Shown in pieces: positions 11,536 to 22,827 of a stretch of DNA of 64,000 nucleotides (position 1 is its first letter; each line of letters opens with the position of its first letter). The translations under genes were made by a program, and so were the position numbers. The stretch covers positions 1 to 64,000 of the forward strand of contig JAKEKT010000100.1 of assembly GCA_021495925.1 (NCBI GenBank). The letters are read 5' to 3'. The notes under the pieces were generated by a model. The model searched no databases and had not been told where the DNA came from. It was given only the letters and a program-made list of their open reading frames with translations. The stretch is from Diplodia intermedia. Lineage: Eukaryota > Ascomycota > Dothideomycetes > Botryosphaeriales > Botryosphaeriaceae.

Positions 11536-13059
11536 ATGTGTGTCGCCCTCTTCGCCGCCGCGCGCAATCGCGCCCACAGCTAATTTCTCCTGGCCCTTCT
11601 CCGCAGGCTGTCCGGCATTCTCATCTTCAACCAAAAGGGCGAGAACCTCATCTTCCGCGCCTTTCGCAACGACTGCCGCCCGCGCCTCGCCGATGTCTTC
11701 CGCATCCAGGTGATCAGCAATGCGCAGGTGCGCTCGCCCATCCTCACGCTCGGCTCGACGACCTTCAGCCACGTGAAGCACGAGAACATCTACATCGTCG
11801 CCGTTACCAAGAGCAATGCCAACGCCGCCCTCGTATTCGAGTTTCTGTACCGCCTGGTCGGTCTGGGCAAGGCCTACTTCGGCAAGTTCGACGAGGAGGC
11901 CGTCAAGAATAACTTCGTGCTAGTCTACGAGCTGCTCGATGGTACGCTAGACCCTGGGAAATATACTCCGCTCGTTGGGCTCAACATCAACGACGGCGGC
12001 ATGATAAGGCGGGGCTGACGAGGAGAGCAGAGATCCTCGACTTCGGATACCCGCAGAATACGGAAACGGAGACGCTGAAGATGTACATCACGACCGAGGG
12101 TGTCAAGTCGGAGCGGGCAATGGTGCGCGCAATGTCAGGATGGAAACTGGAACGCTCGGCTGACAGCAGTTTTGCAGGAGGACTCGTCCAAGATCACAAT
12201 GCAGGCCACCGGAGCGCTCTCCTGGCGAAGGGCAGACATCAAATACCGCAAGAACGAGGCCTTCGTGGACGTCATCGAGGACGTGAACCTACTCATGTCG
12301 GCGACGGGCACCGTCCTCCGCGCCGATGTCAACGGACAGATCGTCATGCGCGCCTACCTCTCGGGAACGCCGGAATGCAAGTTCGGACTCAACGACCGGC
12401 TGACGCTGGGCGAGGACAGCCTGTCGGCGCCGTCGGGCAACCGGGCGGGCACCAAGGCGACGCGGGCGGCCGCGGGCTCCGTCACGCTCGAGGACTGCCA
12501 GTTCCACCAGTGCGTGAAGCTGGGCAAGTTCGACACGGACCGCATCATCAGCTTCGTGCCGCCCGACGGCGAGTTCGAGCTGATGCGCTACCGCGCGACG
12601 GAGAACGTCAACCTGCCGTTCAAGGTGCACGCCATCGTCAACGAGGTGGGCAAGACCAAGGTCGAGTACAGCATCGCCATCCGCGCCAACTACGGCTCCA
12701 AGCTCTTCGCCACCAACGTCGTCGTCCGCATCCCCACCCCGCTCAACACCGCCAGCATCTCGTCCCGCACCAGCCAGGGCAAGGCCAAGTACGAGCCCGA
12801 GCACAACAACATCGTCTGGAAGATACCCCGCTTCACCGGCCAGAGCGAGTACGTCCTCAGCGCCGAGGCCACCCTCACCAGCATGACCAACCAGAAGGCC
12901 TGGAGCAGGCCCCCGCTCAGCCTGAACTTCTCCCTGCTCATGTTCACCAGCTCCGGCTTGCTCGTCCGCTACCTCAAGGTCTTCGAGAAGAGCAATTACA
13001 GCAGCGTCAAGTGGGTCCGGTACATGACGCGCGCTGGAAATTACGAGATCAGATTCTAG
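11536..13059 (+). CDS. AP-2 clathrin adaptor complex, medium (mu) subunit
   Basis: Four exons encode 436 residues: AT at 11536-11537, then 11607-11941, 12031-12122 and 12178-13059. The ATG itself is split. Exon 1 contributes AT, the intron begins GTGTGT (11538) and ends CGCAG (11606), and exon 2 supplies the G, giving MLSGILIFNQKGENLIFRAF. Residues 1-140 form the longin-like sigma/mu N-domain. The remainder is the mu-homology domain (AFVDVIEDVNLLMSATG, SFVPPDGEFELMRYR, and the C-terminus VKWVRYMTRAGNYEIRF). That C-terminus is of the AP-2 rather than the AP-1 type. AP-2 mu binds cargo Yxx-phi motifs and phosphoinositides at the plasma membrane in clathrin-mediated endocytosis. Without the first intron no ATG lies in frame at the conserved N-terminus. 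Confidence 0.95.
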
Positions 13060-14209
13060 GCAAGAGGCGGCTCAGAGCAAGTTGGCGGACATGTAAAGAA
13101 GCGAAGACCACACATAACGTCCGGAGCAAGATGGGAAAGGATGAGGGGCAATCCTGGGCCGGTCTTGGCGTTTAGGAAGGGGGAGCCTGGAGCCTGAACT
13201 CACTTTTATGTCGTTTGCATGGTTGGGATGATATCACAAGACCCCTCCAGGCTTGCATTGGGTTGGTGTTTTATTTTTCTCTTTTCTTGGGCACTTATGT
13301 GTTTTTGTTCTTCTCCCACATCCAGTTCAGTTTTCTCGTCTCACACAGAGACGCTCGCGCGTACTTTTGTTCTACGGAACGAAGGGTGATACCCGGAGCT
13401 AGTATGAATGAAAGGTGATAATTAACGGTCAAGTACAACTTTCGAAAACGTGCAGTGACACTTTCAATTTCACAGCTTTCGCATCTCAGGGCCTTTAGCA
13501 ACTTTCTCTCCTATTCGAACACTTTCATATGAGACTTTGCCGTGCTGAAAGAATTACCCTCCCAGAGAGAATTCTTTTTCTCTAAGACGATTACGCCCGG
13601 GCCCTCCCTCCCACCCCATCTTCAAGCCAATAAACAAAGAAGGAACAGGATTCCGTTCTGCGCCAAAAAAAAAGAGTCTGAACCAACCCAAGCTAACAAG
13701 AGAAAAAAAAAGGCAAAAACTATCGTGCTTGTTGAGATGTCCTGCAAAAAGGGAACGCCAGAATGTCCACAACATACAATCTCCATTTCCCCCCCTCGCT
13801 CATCCACGAGCTGACAACGTGAAAGTTGTCGAGAGACAACGAGGGAGAGCGATATGGAAATGTGGTTGTTGTTTGTATAAGATCGTGTCTGTTTTTCCCT
13901 TTTCCCCCCCTCCCTTTCGCAATAGTGACCGTGTATTGGCCTTTAAGAGGGTTGCGGAATGCAGGTGTCGTCATAACGTGCCTTCTCCGTCTGCCCCACT
14001 ACTCCTTTCATCCCCCGTCCGGTCCCTCTTCGCGACCATCCTCCCCATATAAAATCAAAGGCTTCCCCCCCATCACCCCCTTCATTGTCGGATTCTCGTG
14101 ACTTTCCTCTTCCGTACATCGGGCTGTCGATTTATTGAAATGCGCTCGGGAGGGTTGGTAGTCGAATTGCGGGGTGGAGGGCCGAATGAAAACGGGATCG
14201 GTTCTTGCT
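13060..14209. other. Convergent intergenic region, no gene recognised
   Basis: About 1.15 kb between the 3' ends of AP-2 mu and V-ATPase subunit f. It contains A- and T-rich runs (for example 13660-13720) and pyrimidine stretches consistent with two 3' flanks. Small open frames have low-complexity Lys/Phe content and no family resemblance. Confidence 0.5.
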
Positions 14210-15099
14210 CTACGAGAGCGCGATGGCGCCGCGCCTGCTCTCGCGCACGTGCAGGAAGGCTTGGCCCGCGCAGAATATCAGGAAGACCTGCAGTAAGAAG
14301 TCAGCTTCCCCGCAATTGTTCGAAGCGCCGTCGATTGTTCCAGGTTGGGAGGGGGGAAAGGAGTGTGATACGTACAGCGTAGACGGCGACGGCTCCGAAG
14401 ACGGCTCCCGCGACGGCCTTGCCGTCTTCCGGGTCTTCGGTCGATCCCATCATGATGTGGTTGTTGGACTAAGGAACCAGGGCGTTAGCTTTTGCTTTTC
14501 GTCTTGTGCGTGACTGGACGGGTCGGAGGCGAGGTGGGAATGCTTTTCTACACGGCCGCGGCGGGGTTGTTGGAAGCCGAGGGATTGTTGCGATGCGGGG
14601 GCAATGCCGCGCAGCGTGGTAGCGGGAGCACACGCTGTCGGCTCCGTGGCGGACAGCTCTGCGTTGCTCCACGCCATCCATCCGCGGCGCATCGACTATT
14701 GCACTACCGCCATACGCAGCATCTCCGGCGCCTTCCGATGACCATCATGTCGATGGAACCGAGGGCCCAGGGTCGAGTTGTAGCCTCGAGGTGCGCGATG
14801 CACGCCAACGGTCGAGGAAGCTAGTGCCAGGCACATGACGACAGGTCCATATTAAAACGCACCTTGAACAACGATCCGATAACCGAGAGGATGACGATGG
14901 CGAAGACGGACACGACGATGCTGTTCAACCGGAATCCCATCAAGAGTCAGCCTAGTCCGGTGTTCATAGCTCCCAGCCAAGCCAAAGCGGCGCTTGTGCT
15001 CGTTCAGCCGGTGGAGCAGCAGGGCGATGACGAGCGCATGCGGAGGAGAGGCGCAGCGTACCATGTCCATGCGTTGAGGGCGGAGACGACGGGCTTCAT
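14210..15099 (-). CDS. V-type ATPase subunit f (RNaseK-type small membrane subunit)
   Basis: A small gene in four exons (15099-15062, 14920-14863, 14468-14376, 14287-14210) encoding 88 residues. The product begins MKPVVSALNAWTCIVVSVFA, continues IVILSVIGSLFK, then NNHIMMGSTEDPEDGKAVAG, and ends in a second membrane segment (VFGAVAVYAVFLIFCAGQAF). It aligns along its length with my recollection of yeast YPR170W-B (MRPVVS..AW, VVILSVIAHLF, GSINDPEDGPAVA), the V-ATPase Vo subunit f and relative of metazoan RNaseK. Two transmembrane helices are predicted by eye. It would sit in the membrane Vo sector of the proton pump. Introns are 141, 394 and 88 bp; the 394-bp intron is much longer than others in this window. 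The junctions keep frame exactly (267 bp). It is easily missed because no exon exceeds 93 bp. Confidence 0.9.
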
Positions 15100-15888
15100 G
15101 ATGGCGGCGGTGGGCGATGATGCCTTTCGTCAAAGGTGGGTTGGGTGCTGGCTGGAGCTTGCGCTGTCGGCGAGGTCGGCTGCGGTCGCGGAGGAGACTG
15201 CGGCGGCGGTCGTTGCTGCAATGGGCGGTAGGCGAGTGATGGAACAGGCGAGTAGTCAACGGCTGCTGCGCGGAGGAGGAAGGCCGTTGATGCGTATGAC
15301 ACGGGCGGAGGCGGGTCAGAGGTTGTGTGACGACAGGGTGTCTGCGAGGTTGAAGTTGGTTGATGAGGCGGCCTGCGTTCTTGGCGGCGGCGGGCTGCGA
15401 CGCAACGCAATCCTTCGAGCTTCTGGCCGCGCGCTCGGTGGTGACGATGTTCCGCCCGGACGCCTTCGACGGGATTGAAGGGACCTATGACACGTCCTGC
15501 TGACCGCGGGGTGCTACGCAGAATACCGTGCCGTGTTTTGACCTCGCGTCGGGAATTGGAGTGCTCGTCATGTTGCATATTTAATGAGATGATGTCGGCC
15601 AGACAGCGCTCCGTCAAGCATTATTATCAGCACTGACAGCCTTCACGAGATGGCAGCAATGTTGGCTTTTGTACCATTCATTTTGGCATGAGTCCATGTC
15701 GAGCCGTACACTCTTTCGGAGCTCTGCAAATCTACCAATAGCAGCATTTTCTACCAGGCCTGGCATTCTATTTTTGGATCTGCCAATATCGTAACCGATC
15801 CACATACCTTTCTTTTGTCTCCTGACTTTTGTATTCATGATCATATCTACGTTCCTGCAATGTGCATCCGACTTACCTAGTCGCGCGC
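15100..15888. other. Intergenic region upstream of V-ATPase subunit f
   Basis: About 790 bp holding the upstream region of the subunit f gene and the 3' flank of the GARS gene. Under the inversion model given in the findings, one ancestral breakpoint should lie near its right edge. No further gene is recognised. Confidence 0.5.
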
Positions 15889-17289
15889 TTACTTCTTCAG
15901 TGCGCGGCCCGCAATGTCCTTACGGTACTGCATGCCTTCGAAGTGGATGCCCTCAACTCCCTTGTAGGCCTTCTGGACAGCCTCCTCGAGCGTGGGTGCC
16001 CATGCTGTCGATGCAATGACACGGCCACCGGAAGTCCGGAACACACCATCCTTCAGCGTGGTACCAGCGTGGAAGTGAACGGTATCTGCAATGATTTAGC
16101 CCATGACGGAGTCCATCCGCATAAAATCACCCACCATTCGCAACAGGGTCGAGCTTCATCTCGGTGCCCTTCTTGTACGAGCCAGGGTAGCCACCGGCGG
16201 CCACGACAACAGTCGCAGCACTCTTCTCTCCCACCTTGAGGTCAAAGTCGCCCACCCTGCCGTCAACGCAGGCAATCATAAGCTCAGCAAGGTCGCTGTC
16301 CATGAGCGGCAGCAGAGACTGGGTCTCGGGATCACCGAAGCGGACGTTGTACTCCAGCACCTTGGGACCATTCTTGGTCATCATAAGGCCGGTAAACAGG
16401 CAGCCAATCATGGGGTAGCCTACGACGGCAGTTGTTAGCAGCTCGCAACCTGGAGGACGCATACCAAATCAGGGCAGAACATACCCTCAGCCTGCATGCC
16501 GTCGACGGTGGGCTGCAACACCTCCTTATTAATCTTATCCACGATTTCCTTAGGCGCGATGCGCGTAGGAGAGTAGGTGCCCATGCCGCCAGTGTTGGGG
16601 CCCTGATCGCCGTCAAAGATACGCTTGTGGTCCTGCGCCGGAGGCAGGCTCTGGATGGCACGGCCGTCACAGAATGTCAGGATGCTAAGCTCATCACCCT
16701 CAAGGAACTCCTCAATGACGACCTCGTCGCCAGCAGAGCCAAACTCGCGGTCCAACATAATGTCCTTCAGCGCCTGGTGTCCCTCCTCCTTGGTGGTGGG
16801 AATGATGACGCCCTTGCCAGCAGCGAGGCCGGAAGCCTTGATGACAACGGGGTGCGAGACACTGTCGAGGTAGGCCCGGGCGGGTTCGTAGGAAGTGAAG
16901 TTCTTGAAGGCGGCGGTGGGAATGTTGTGGCGGGCCATGAAGTCCTTGGAGAAGGTCTTGCTGCCCTCCATGCGGGCAGCGGCAGCGGTGGGACCGAAGC
17001 ACTTGATCAGGGGAGCTTGCTTGTTGAAGACATCGACAATGCCGCCGACAAGCGGGGCCTCGGGGCCGGGGATGACGAGGTCGACGAGGTTTTCGACGGC
17101 GAACTTGACGAGGCCCGGGTAGTCTTCAGCCTTGACGGACTCGACGTTCTGCGTCCTGGTGAGGGCGGCGGTACCGCCGTTGCCGGGAGCGACGAAGATG
17201 CGGGCAACGCTGGGCGATCGGGAGAGCTTCCACGCCAGGGCGTGCTCTCTGCCGCCATTGCCAACGATGAGGACACGGAGATCGGCCAT
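15889..17289 (-). CDS. Phosphoribosylamine-glycine ligase (GARS), stand-alone
   Basis: Three exons (17289-16485, 16419-16135, 16085-15889; introns 65 and 49 bp) encode 428 residues. The sequence has the N-terminal GARS fold (LRVLIVGNGGREHALAWKL), the ATP-grasp domain (HPVVIKASGLAAGKGVI, EEFLEGDELSILTFCDG, DQGPNTGGMG, YNVRFGDPETQ) and a complete C-terminal domain ending GIHFEGMQYRKDIAGRALKK-stop. It makes glycinamide ribonucleotide from phosphoribosylamine, glycine and ATP, the second step of purine synthesis. In yeast and most ascomycetes this domain is the N-terminal half of the bifunctional Ade5,7 protein. Here the stop comes exactly where the AIRS domain would begin, and AIRS is found on the other side of the divergent promoter. 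All GARS motifs look intact. Confidence 0.96.
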
Positions 17290-17524
17290 TGTGGAGTCTG
17301 GGGGTTCGTGTTGATGCTTGGTTCTCGGTCTGCCCCGCGGCGGCGGGCTTGAAATTTTGGTGGACCAGGGCCGATTGCGGGGCAGGCCTGGGAACTTTTC
17401 CGTAGGGCTGAGCGGCCGCCGGCGACGGCGACTCCCCTCGAACCACCGCAGCCTCGCACACAAACCTCCCAAAAGACCCCTTCTCAGTCCCGAGGACGCG
17501 GTATCCAGCGAGCCCTCCGCAGCC
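17290..17524. promoter_or_regulatory. Shared divergent promoter region GARS / homoserine kinase-AIRS
   Basis: The 235 bp separate the two start codons. Because GARS is transcribed leftward and the homoserine kinase-AIRS fusion rightward, both purine activities normally joined in Ade5,7 appear to be driven from this one interval. No individual factor site is assigned. Confidence 0.6.
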
Positions 17525-19831
17525 ATGGCGTGCGTTATCAAGGTGCCCTGCTCGTCCGCCAACATCGGCCCCGGCTTCGACGTCATCGGCCTCGCCCTCT
17601 CCGTCTATCTCGAGCTGCACGTCAAGCCCGATCCCTCCGCCGAGCAGCTCAACTCGCTCGCCTGCCGCATCACCTATGAAGGCCAGGGCGAGGAGGAAGT
17701 CAGCCTCGACCCCGATGTCAACCTCGTCACCCGCGTCGCCCTCTACGTCCTCAAGTGCCACGGCCAGCGAAAATTCCCCAACACGCACGTACACATCAAG
17801 AACCCGATTCCTCTGGGCAGGGGTTTGGGAAGCAGTGGCGCCGCAGTGGTAGGACTCGCCTGAAACGCGCGACCTTGCTGGGAGCTGTGTTCAGCCTGAA
17901 CCTGGCGAGTGCAAAAGGATCTATCTACATCGTATGATCAGCGCTGCGCACTCCAGAGTTCAGGCGGGGCATTGGCGGCGGCAAGACATCTACACACAAT
18001 GTACCGGCTGATACTTGTCTAGGTTGCTGGTGTGAACCTCGGAAATGAGGTCGGAAACCTGGGGCTGTCCAAGGCCAGAATGCTGGACTACTGTCTCATG
18101 ATCGAAAGACATCCGGACAACGTCGCCGCCGCTCTGTATGGTGGTTTCGTTGGCACCTACCTGAACGAGCTGGACCCTGCCGATATGGCCCGCAAGGAAA
18201 TCCCGTTGGCTGAGGTGCTGCCCGAGCCTGCTGGTGGTGTCGATACTGGCCTTCAGCCTCCGTACCCGCCGCTCAACATCGGTCACTACAAGAAGTTCAA
18301 GTGGGCTAAGGAGATCAAGTGCATCACCATCATCCCTCAGTTCGAGGTCTCGACGGCCAAGGCGAGAGGTGTTCTGCCCGATAAGTACAGCCGTGCCGAC
18401 ATGGTCTTCAACCTGCAGAGAATAGCTCTCCTGACCACTGCCCTGGGTGAATCTCCTCCCGATCCTGGCATGATCTACGAGGGTATGCAGGACAAGGTCC
18501 ATCAACCCTACCGCAAGACTCTTATTCCCGGTCTCACCGAGATCCTTCAATCTGTCACCCCCAAGTCGCACCCCGGTCTCCTTGGTATCTGCCTGTCTGG
18601 TGCTGGTCCTACCATCCTTGCATTGGCCACGCACAACTTCGAGGGCATTGCCAATCACCTGATCGAGGAGTTCAAGAAGGAAAACATCACTTGCATCTGG
18701 AAGCTCCTTGAGCCCGCTGAGGATGGCACCACTGTCACCCGGGAAACGCCTGCCCAGCAAGAGGCCATGACCTATGCTTCTGCTGGTGTGAGCATCGATG
18801 CCGGAAACGAGCTCGTCCAACGCATCAAGGCCTCAGTCAAGTCGACGCGCAGAGCAGGCGCGGATGCTGACATTGGTGGTTTCGGCGGCACCTTCGACCT
18901 TGCAGCTGCTGGCTACAAGGAGGCACCCATCCTTGTCGGCGCCATCGATGGCATTGGCACAAAGGTCAAGATTGCATTCGAGATGGGCAAGCATGACACC
19001 GTGGGTATCGACCTCGTTGCTATGAACGTCAACGACCTTGTGGTCCAGGGTGCCGAGCCGCTCATGTTCCTCGACTACTACGCGTGCAGCAAGCTTGACG
19101 TCGACGCCGCTGCCGCCTTCGTCCACGGTGTTGCCGAAGGCTGCAAGCAGTCCAACTGCACTCTCGTCGGCGGCGAGACGGCCGAGATGCCTGGCCTCTA
19201 CTCCGCCGGCGAGTACGACGCCGGTGGTGCCGCCATCGGCGCCCTCGCCCGCAACCAGCCCATCCTCCCCAACACCGCCTCTATGGCCGAGGGCGACGTC
19301 CTCATCGGCCTCGCCTCCAGCGGCCCGCACTCCAACGGCTTCTCCCTCATCCGCAAGATCGTCGAGCGCGCCGGCCTCTCCTTCCACTCGTCCGCGCCTT
19401 GGAGCGAGTCCGGCGAGCCCGTCGGCGTCGCCCTTCTCACCCCCACCCGCATCTACGTCCGCCCGCTCCTAGCCGCGACGCGGCAAGGCCTGCTCAAGGG
19501 CATGGCGCACATCACAGGCGGCGGCTTGCTCGAGAACATCCCGCGCATGCTGCCCAACCACCTCCAGGCCGTCGTCGACGCGTCCACCTACCCCGTCCCG
19601 CCCGTTTTCCGCTGGCTCAAGCAGGCCGGTGGCGTCGAAGATAGGGAGTTCTCGCGTGCGTTCAACACCGGCCTCGGCATGGTGTGCGTCGTCGACAAGA
19701 GCAAGGTGGCTGAGGCGACGAAGGCGTTGGAGGAGGCTGGCGAGAAGGTGTTCGTGGTTGGTGAGCTGGTGAAGAGGGAAGAGGGCCAGGAGGGCTGTGA
19801 GGTCAAGAACATGCAACAGGCTTGGAACTAA
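17525..19831 (+). CDS. Homoserine kinase fused to AIR synthetase (AIRS)
   Basis: Two exons (17525-17848 and 18023-19831; intron 174 bp) encode 710 residues. Residues 1 to about 347 are a complete GHMP-family homoserine kinase: CSSANIGPGFDVIGLAL at the start, the ATP loop PLGRGLGSSGAAV interrupted by the intron, RHPDNVAAALYGG, and the third motif CLSGAGPTILAL. After a short linker, residues 357-710 are a complete phosphoribosylformylglycinamidine cyclo-ligase (AIRS, PurM type): TYASAGVSIDAGNELV, GGFGGTFDL, DGIGTKVKIAFEMG, MNVNDLVVQGAEPL, GGETAEMPG, SSGPHSNGFSLIRK and ITGGGLLENIPR. The first part phosphorylates homoserine for threonine synthesis; the second closes the imidazole ring in purine step 5. 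The junction is one open frame with no stop or splice site. Yeast carries these as Thr1 and as the C-terminal half of Ade5,7. The AIRS ATG (18767) could allow separate initiation; this is speculative. Confidence 0.95.
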
Positions 19832-20690
19832 GGGAAAGGAAAAAGGGTTTGATACGTGCGATGAATTGTTCAGTGGTTTCCGGTCTTTGATTTCCTTCGA
19901 TGTGGCATGAGTAAAATGGAAAATGATAGATGGCGAGGGATCGATCAGCTCAGGCAGAGCTAGAAAAGGGTAGACAAAAGAGCATGTTATATTTCGTTTG
20001 CTTTTGATTGGCCGATCGGCCGGTTCGATGTGGTCGGGCGTGTGCATCGCAATTGGAAACCAACCCCCTTCCTTCACTTCCCCGTTTTTTGCTCGGCTCA
20101 TGTTCACTTGCGTGCTCGGCAACTTTGCTAATGAGCGCCGCAGATCTGTCTCCATGAAAACAAGCGCGCTTCCTCGTTGTTCTCTTTTTTCTTCTACGGA
20201 CGTACTTTGCACGTCCGTAACTGACTCCACCGTGGCCACTGATTTACCTCACACTACTCTCTCGCCTTTATCCCGCGGCTTTTTCCTTCCTGCCCGCCGG
20301 CCGCCCATCCCCCCTCCTCCACACAAGCGGCGAATGCCATTCTCACCATCACACCGACATCACACACACACACCTTTAATCTCCGTTTTTTTGCACAGGA
20401 ATAGGTACCATGATGCCACCCCCTCCCCGCGACCCGGCAATCTTTGCCCGAGAAGGGATGCCGATATCGCTCGTGATGGGGGAGCGCGCCCGCAATTTTT
20501 TTCTTTCCTTTTCTTTTCTTTCTTTTTTTTCTAGCCTCCTGCAATCCTGATCATCCCGGTTGACTGGCATCGGAGTCCGCACCGATTTGACGATCGGGAT
20601 CCATGACGCATTGATGGAGGGGCAGCGGAAGTCGTGAAGGCCTTTTTTTTTTGTGGGTGGCCGTTAGCGGGGCCTTGCTGGGAGCGGGTG

Positions 20691-20710
20691 CGATGCGATG
20701 CGATGCGATG
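20691..20710. repeat. CGATG pentanucleotide microsatellite
   Basis: Four perfect copies of CGATG in the gene-free region downstream of the homoserine kinase-AIRS gene. Confidence 0.85.
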
Positions 20711-21181
20711 CGGCGCCGAGGGGTTGGCTGGGCGATGATCGGTGGTGTGGACTGCTGGGTTCGGCCGGTAGGGAGGGAGGGAGGGGGCGGTGTTTGAGGT
20801 GTGTATGTTGTCTCGTGCGGCTGTTTGTTCGCTGTGGGATGCGGCGGGAGGCTGGGGGACGGATGGGTTGTGTGGAAAGGGGAAGGGGCGGTGGTGGAGG
20901 CTGTCACTTGACGGTTTGCTGTGCCCTGCATATTGGGGCGTTTAAAATGTAGAGGGTTCTGGGACCGTGGATTCTCATCATCTGTGTGCAAGCAGCTGTG
21001 TCTTTTCACACCCATCGCAAAGCTACTCTTTTGCAAATCAAGAGAGTGCGGAATTTTACCTAATTGGGTCTCCGCTCATGGTTTGATACTTTGCATTGCT
21101 TCTTTGGGCTCTTCGTCATACTCGTTCAGGTATTCTGCGTACTGAATAGTCCCTGCATACTACCGTATATTTCACCATGGG

Positions 21182-21200
21182 CATCATCATCATCATCATC
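21182..21200. repeat. CAT trinucleotide microsatellite
   Basis: Six tandem CAT units in non-coding sequence. Confidence 0.85.
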
Positions 21201-22802
21201 GCATGAGGTTGCTGCGACTCAACATCAAACAATACGGATGAGTCTTATCACTAACATCTTCAGCACCTGTTGATTTTTGTCCACACAACGCCAAAGTGAC
21301 TGCGGTATCTCAATTGTTTCCCTGATGAGAGCCGCAGCGGCAAGCGGCAAGTTTTGGAAGTAATTGTTCTCGGAGTCCTGCGGCTCCTACCGTTTTGCAA
21401 TGGGCCTGAGGATCCCGAAACAAGTCTTTAATTGTGAAGGCAAGAAGTAGAAGTGAGAACCTTTACGTTGCTCCACGTGGCTTTCTGAGACTGTGCCTAC
21501 CCATGCGAATCGCCTAGCACAGAATCACGAGTCGGCGAGAAGTTCGATCAAGATAAATCAAGGAATGAGTACCAACGGAGTATAAAATTAAAATTTTGGA
21601 TTTGTCCAGAATGTCATGTCGGTAGTTTCCCATAGGCCCAAGTGTGATGCCTGACCCAAATCGGGATTTTCTGTATACATGGTGTCCTTTTCGTCACTTT
21701 GTATAATAGTACACATCATGAGGACCGGAGTGCAAAGTCTCGACGCGCGGGAAGCTCGAGATCAACCTTGCATATGAGAGCCAATCTTGCTCGGTGGCAC
21801 CAACGCAGACAACAAGCAGTGAGCAGCAATAAGCACAGATGTGGAGCCTGAATAAACGAAAACAGCGCCCACCGAAAGGTGAACATGGCTTTACCGTTCA
21901 ATCATGCCTCGCATCGATATCAGGAGCGAGGATGGATGCTGGCACTGATGACACATTGCTTACCATCAGCAGCTCACTTGCCATCTGAGAGCGCAGCACA
22001 AAAGTGGAAACATGTAGAGCGAGATCCAAGAATGGTAAAGTAGGAATACCCGCACGCAAGTGTGTTTGAGATAAACAGCCCGCCCGTCAGCTTCGCGTGG
22101 AAAGGCGGGGCGGCATGCACATCAGCACTCCTGTACCCCACAAATACACGTACACAAGCATCTGTCTAGCCTGATACGGGCCAATATGAGATCTTTACAA
22201 ATCGGTGAGCCCTTGTCTAGTGTCGCAAAAAGCGTAGATCGAGAAAGCTTCTTTTTATGTAAGCCTCGACCGGCGTTTGTTCCGAAGCTACACTCGGACC
22301 AATGTAGAAGACATTACTGTGCCAAAGGACATACTACGCCTACGGAGCAGAAGATTCTATACCCATTATGTGAAGGTTGAAGAAAATAGCATCAACAAAT
22401 ATTAGCTTACTGCAGCGGACGGGTTAATCACGAGTAACAGAGGCCCGAGAACACATAGATAGCTTTGAAGCAAATCCTCATCATTTGTTTACGTGATGTA
22501 ATAAAGGCAAGTGATGGATGACCAGCAGCCGTACGATTGGGGTATAGCAGATGCAGGCACGGCAGGCAGCCTGAAGCAACAGTCCAGACAAAACGAAAAA
22601 CAAACAATTAGATCATAGTACATCCATCGGTCTTTCTCCAACACGATAGCGCGACACAAGCACCAAAATCCTACGTCACATCACGTCCAGCTGCAGCAGC
22701 AGCTCCGTCCCCAAAACCGCTTAGTTAGCAGGAGATAGCCCACCCATCATCGCCGATGCGTCGTCGGAGCGGAGCAAAGAAAACAAGGTCCCTCCCTCCC
22801 AC

Positions 22803-22827
22803 CCCACCCACACCCACACCCACACCC
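22803..22827. repeat. CCCACA hexanucleotide microsatellite
   Basis: About four tandem copies of CCCACA in a longer C-rich tract beginning near 22790. Confidence 0.8.

Noticed and set aside
12081..13175. 364-codon frame overlapping AP-2 mu
   Set aside because: It is an alternative frame of the real AP-2 mu exons; the spliced frame contains all family motifs.
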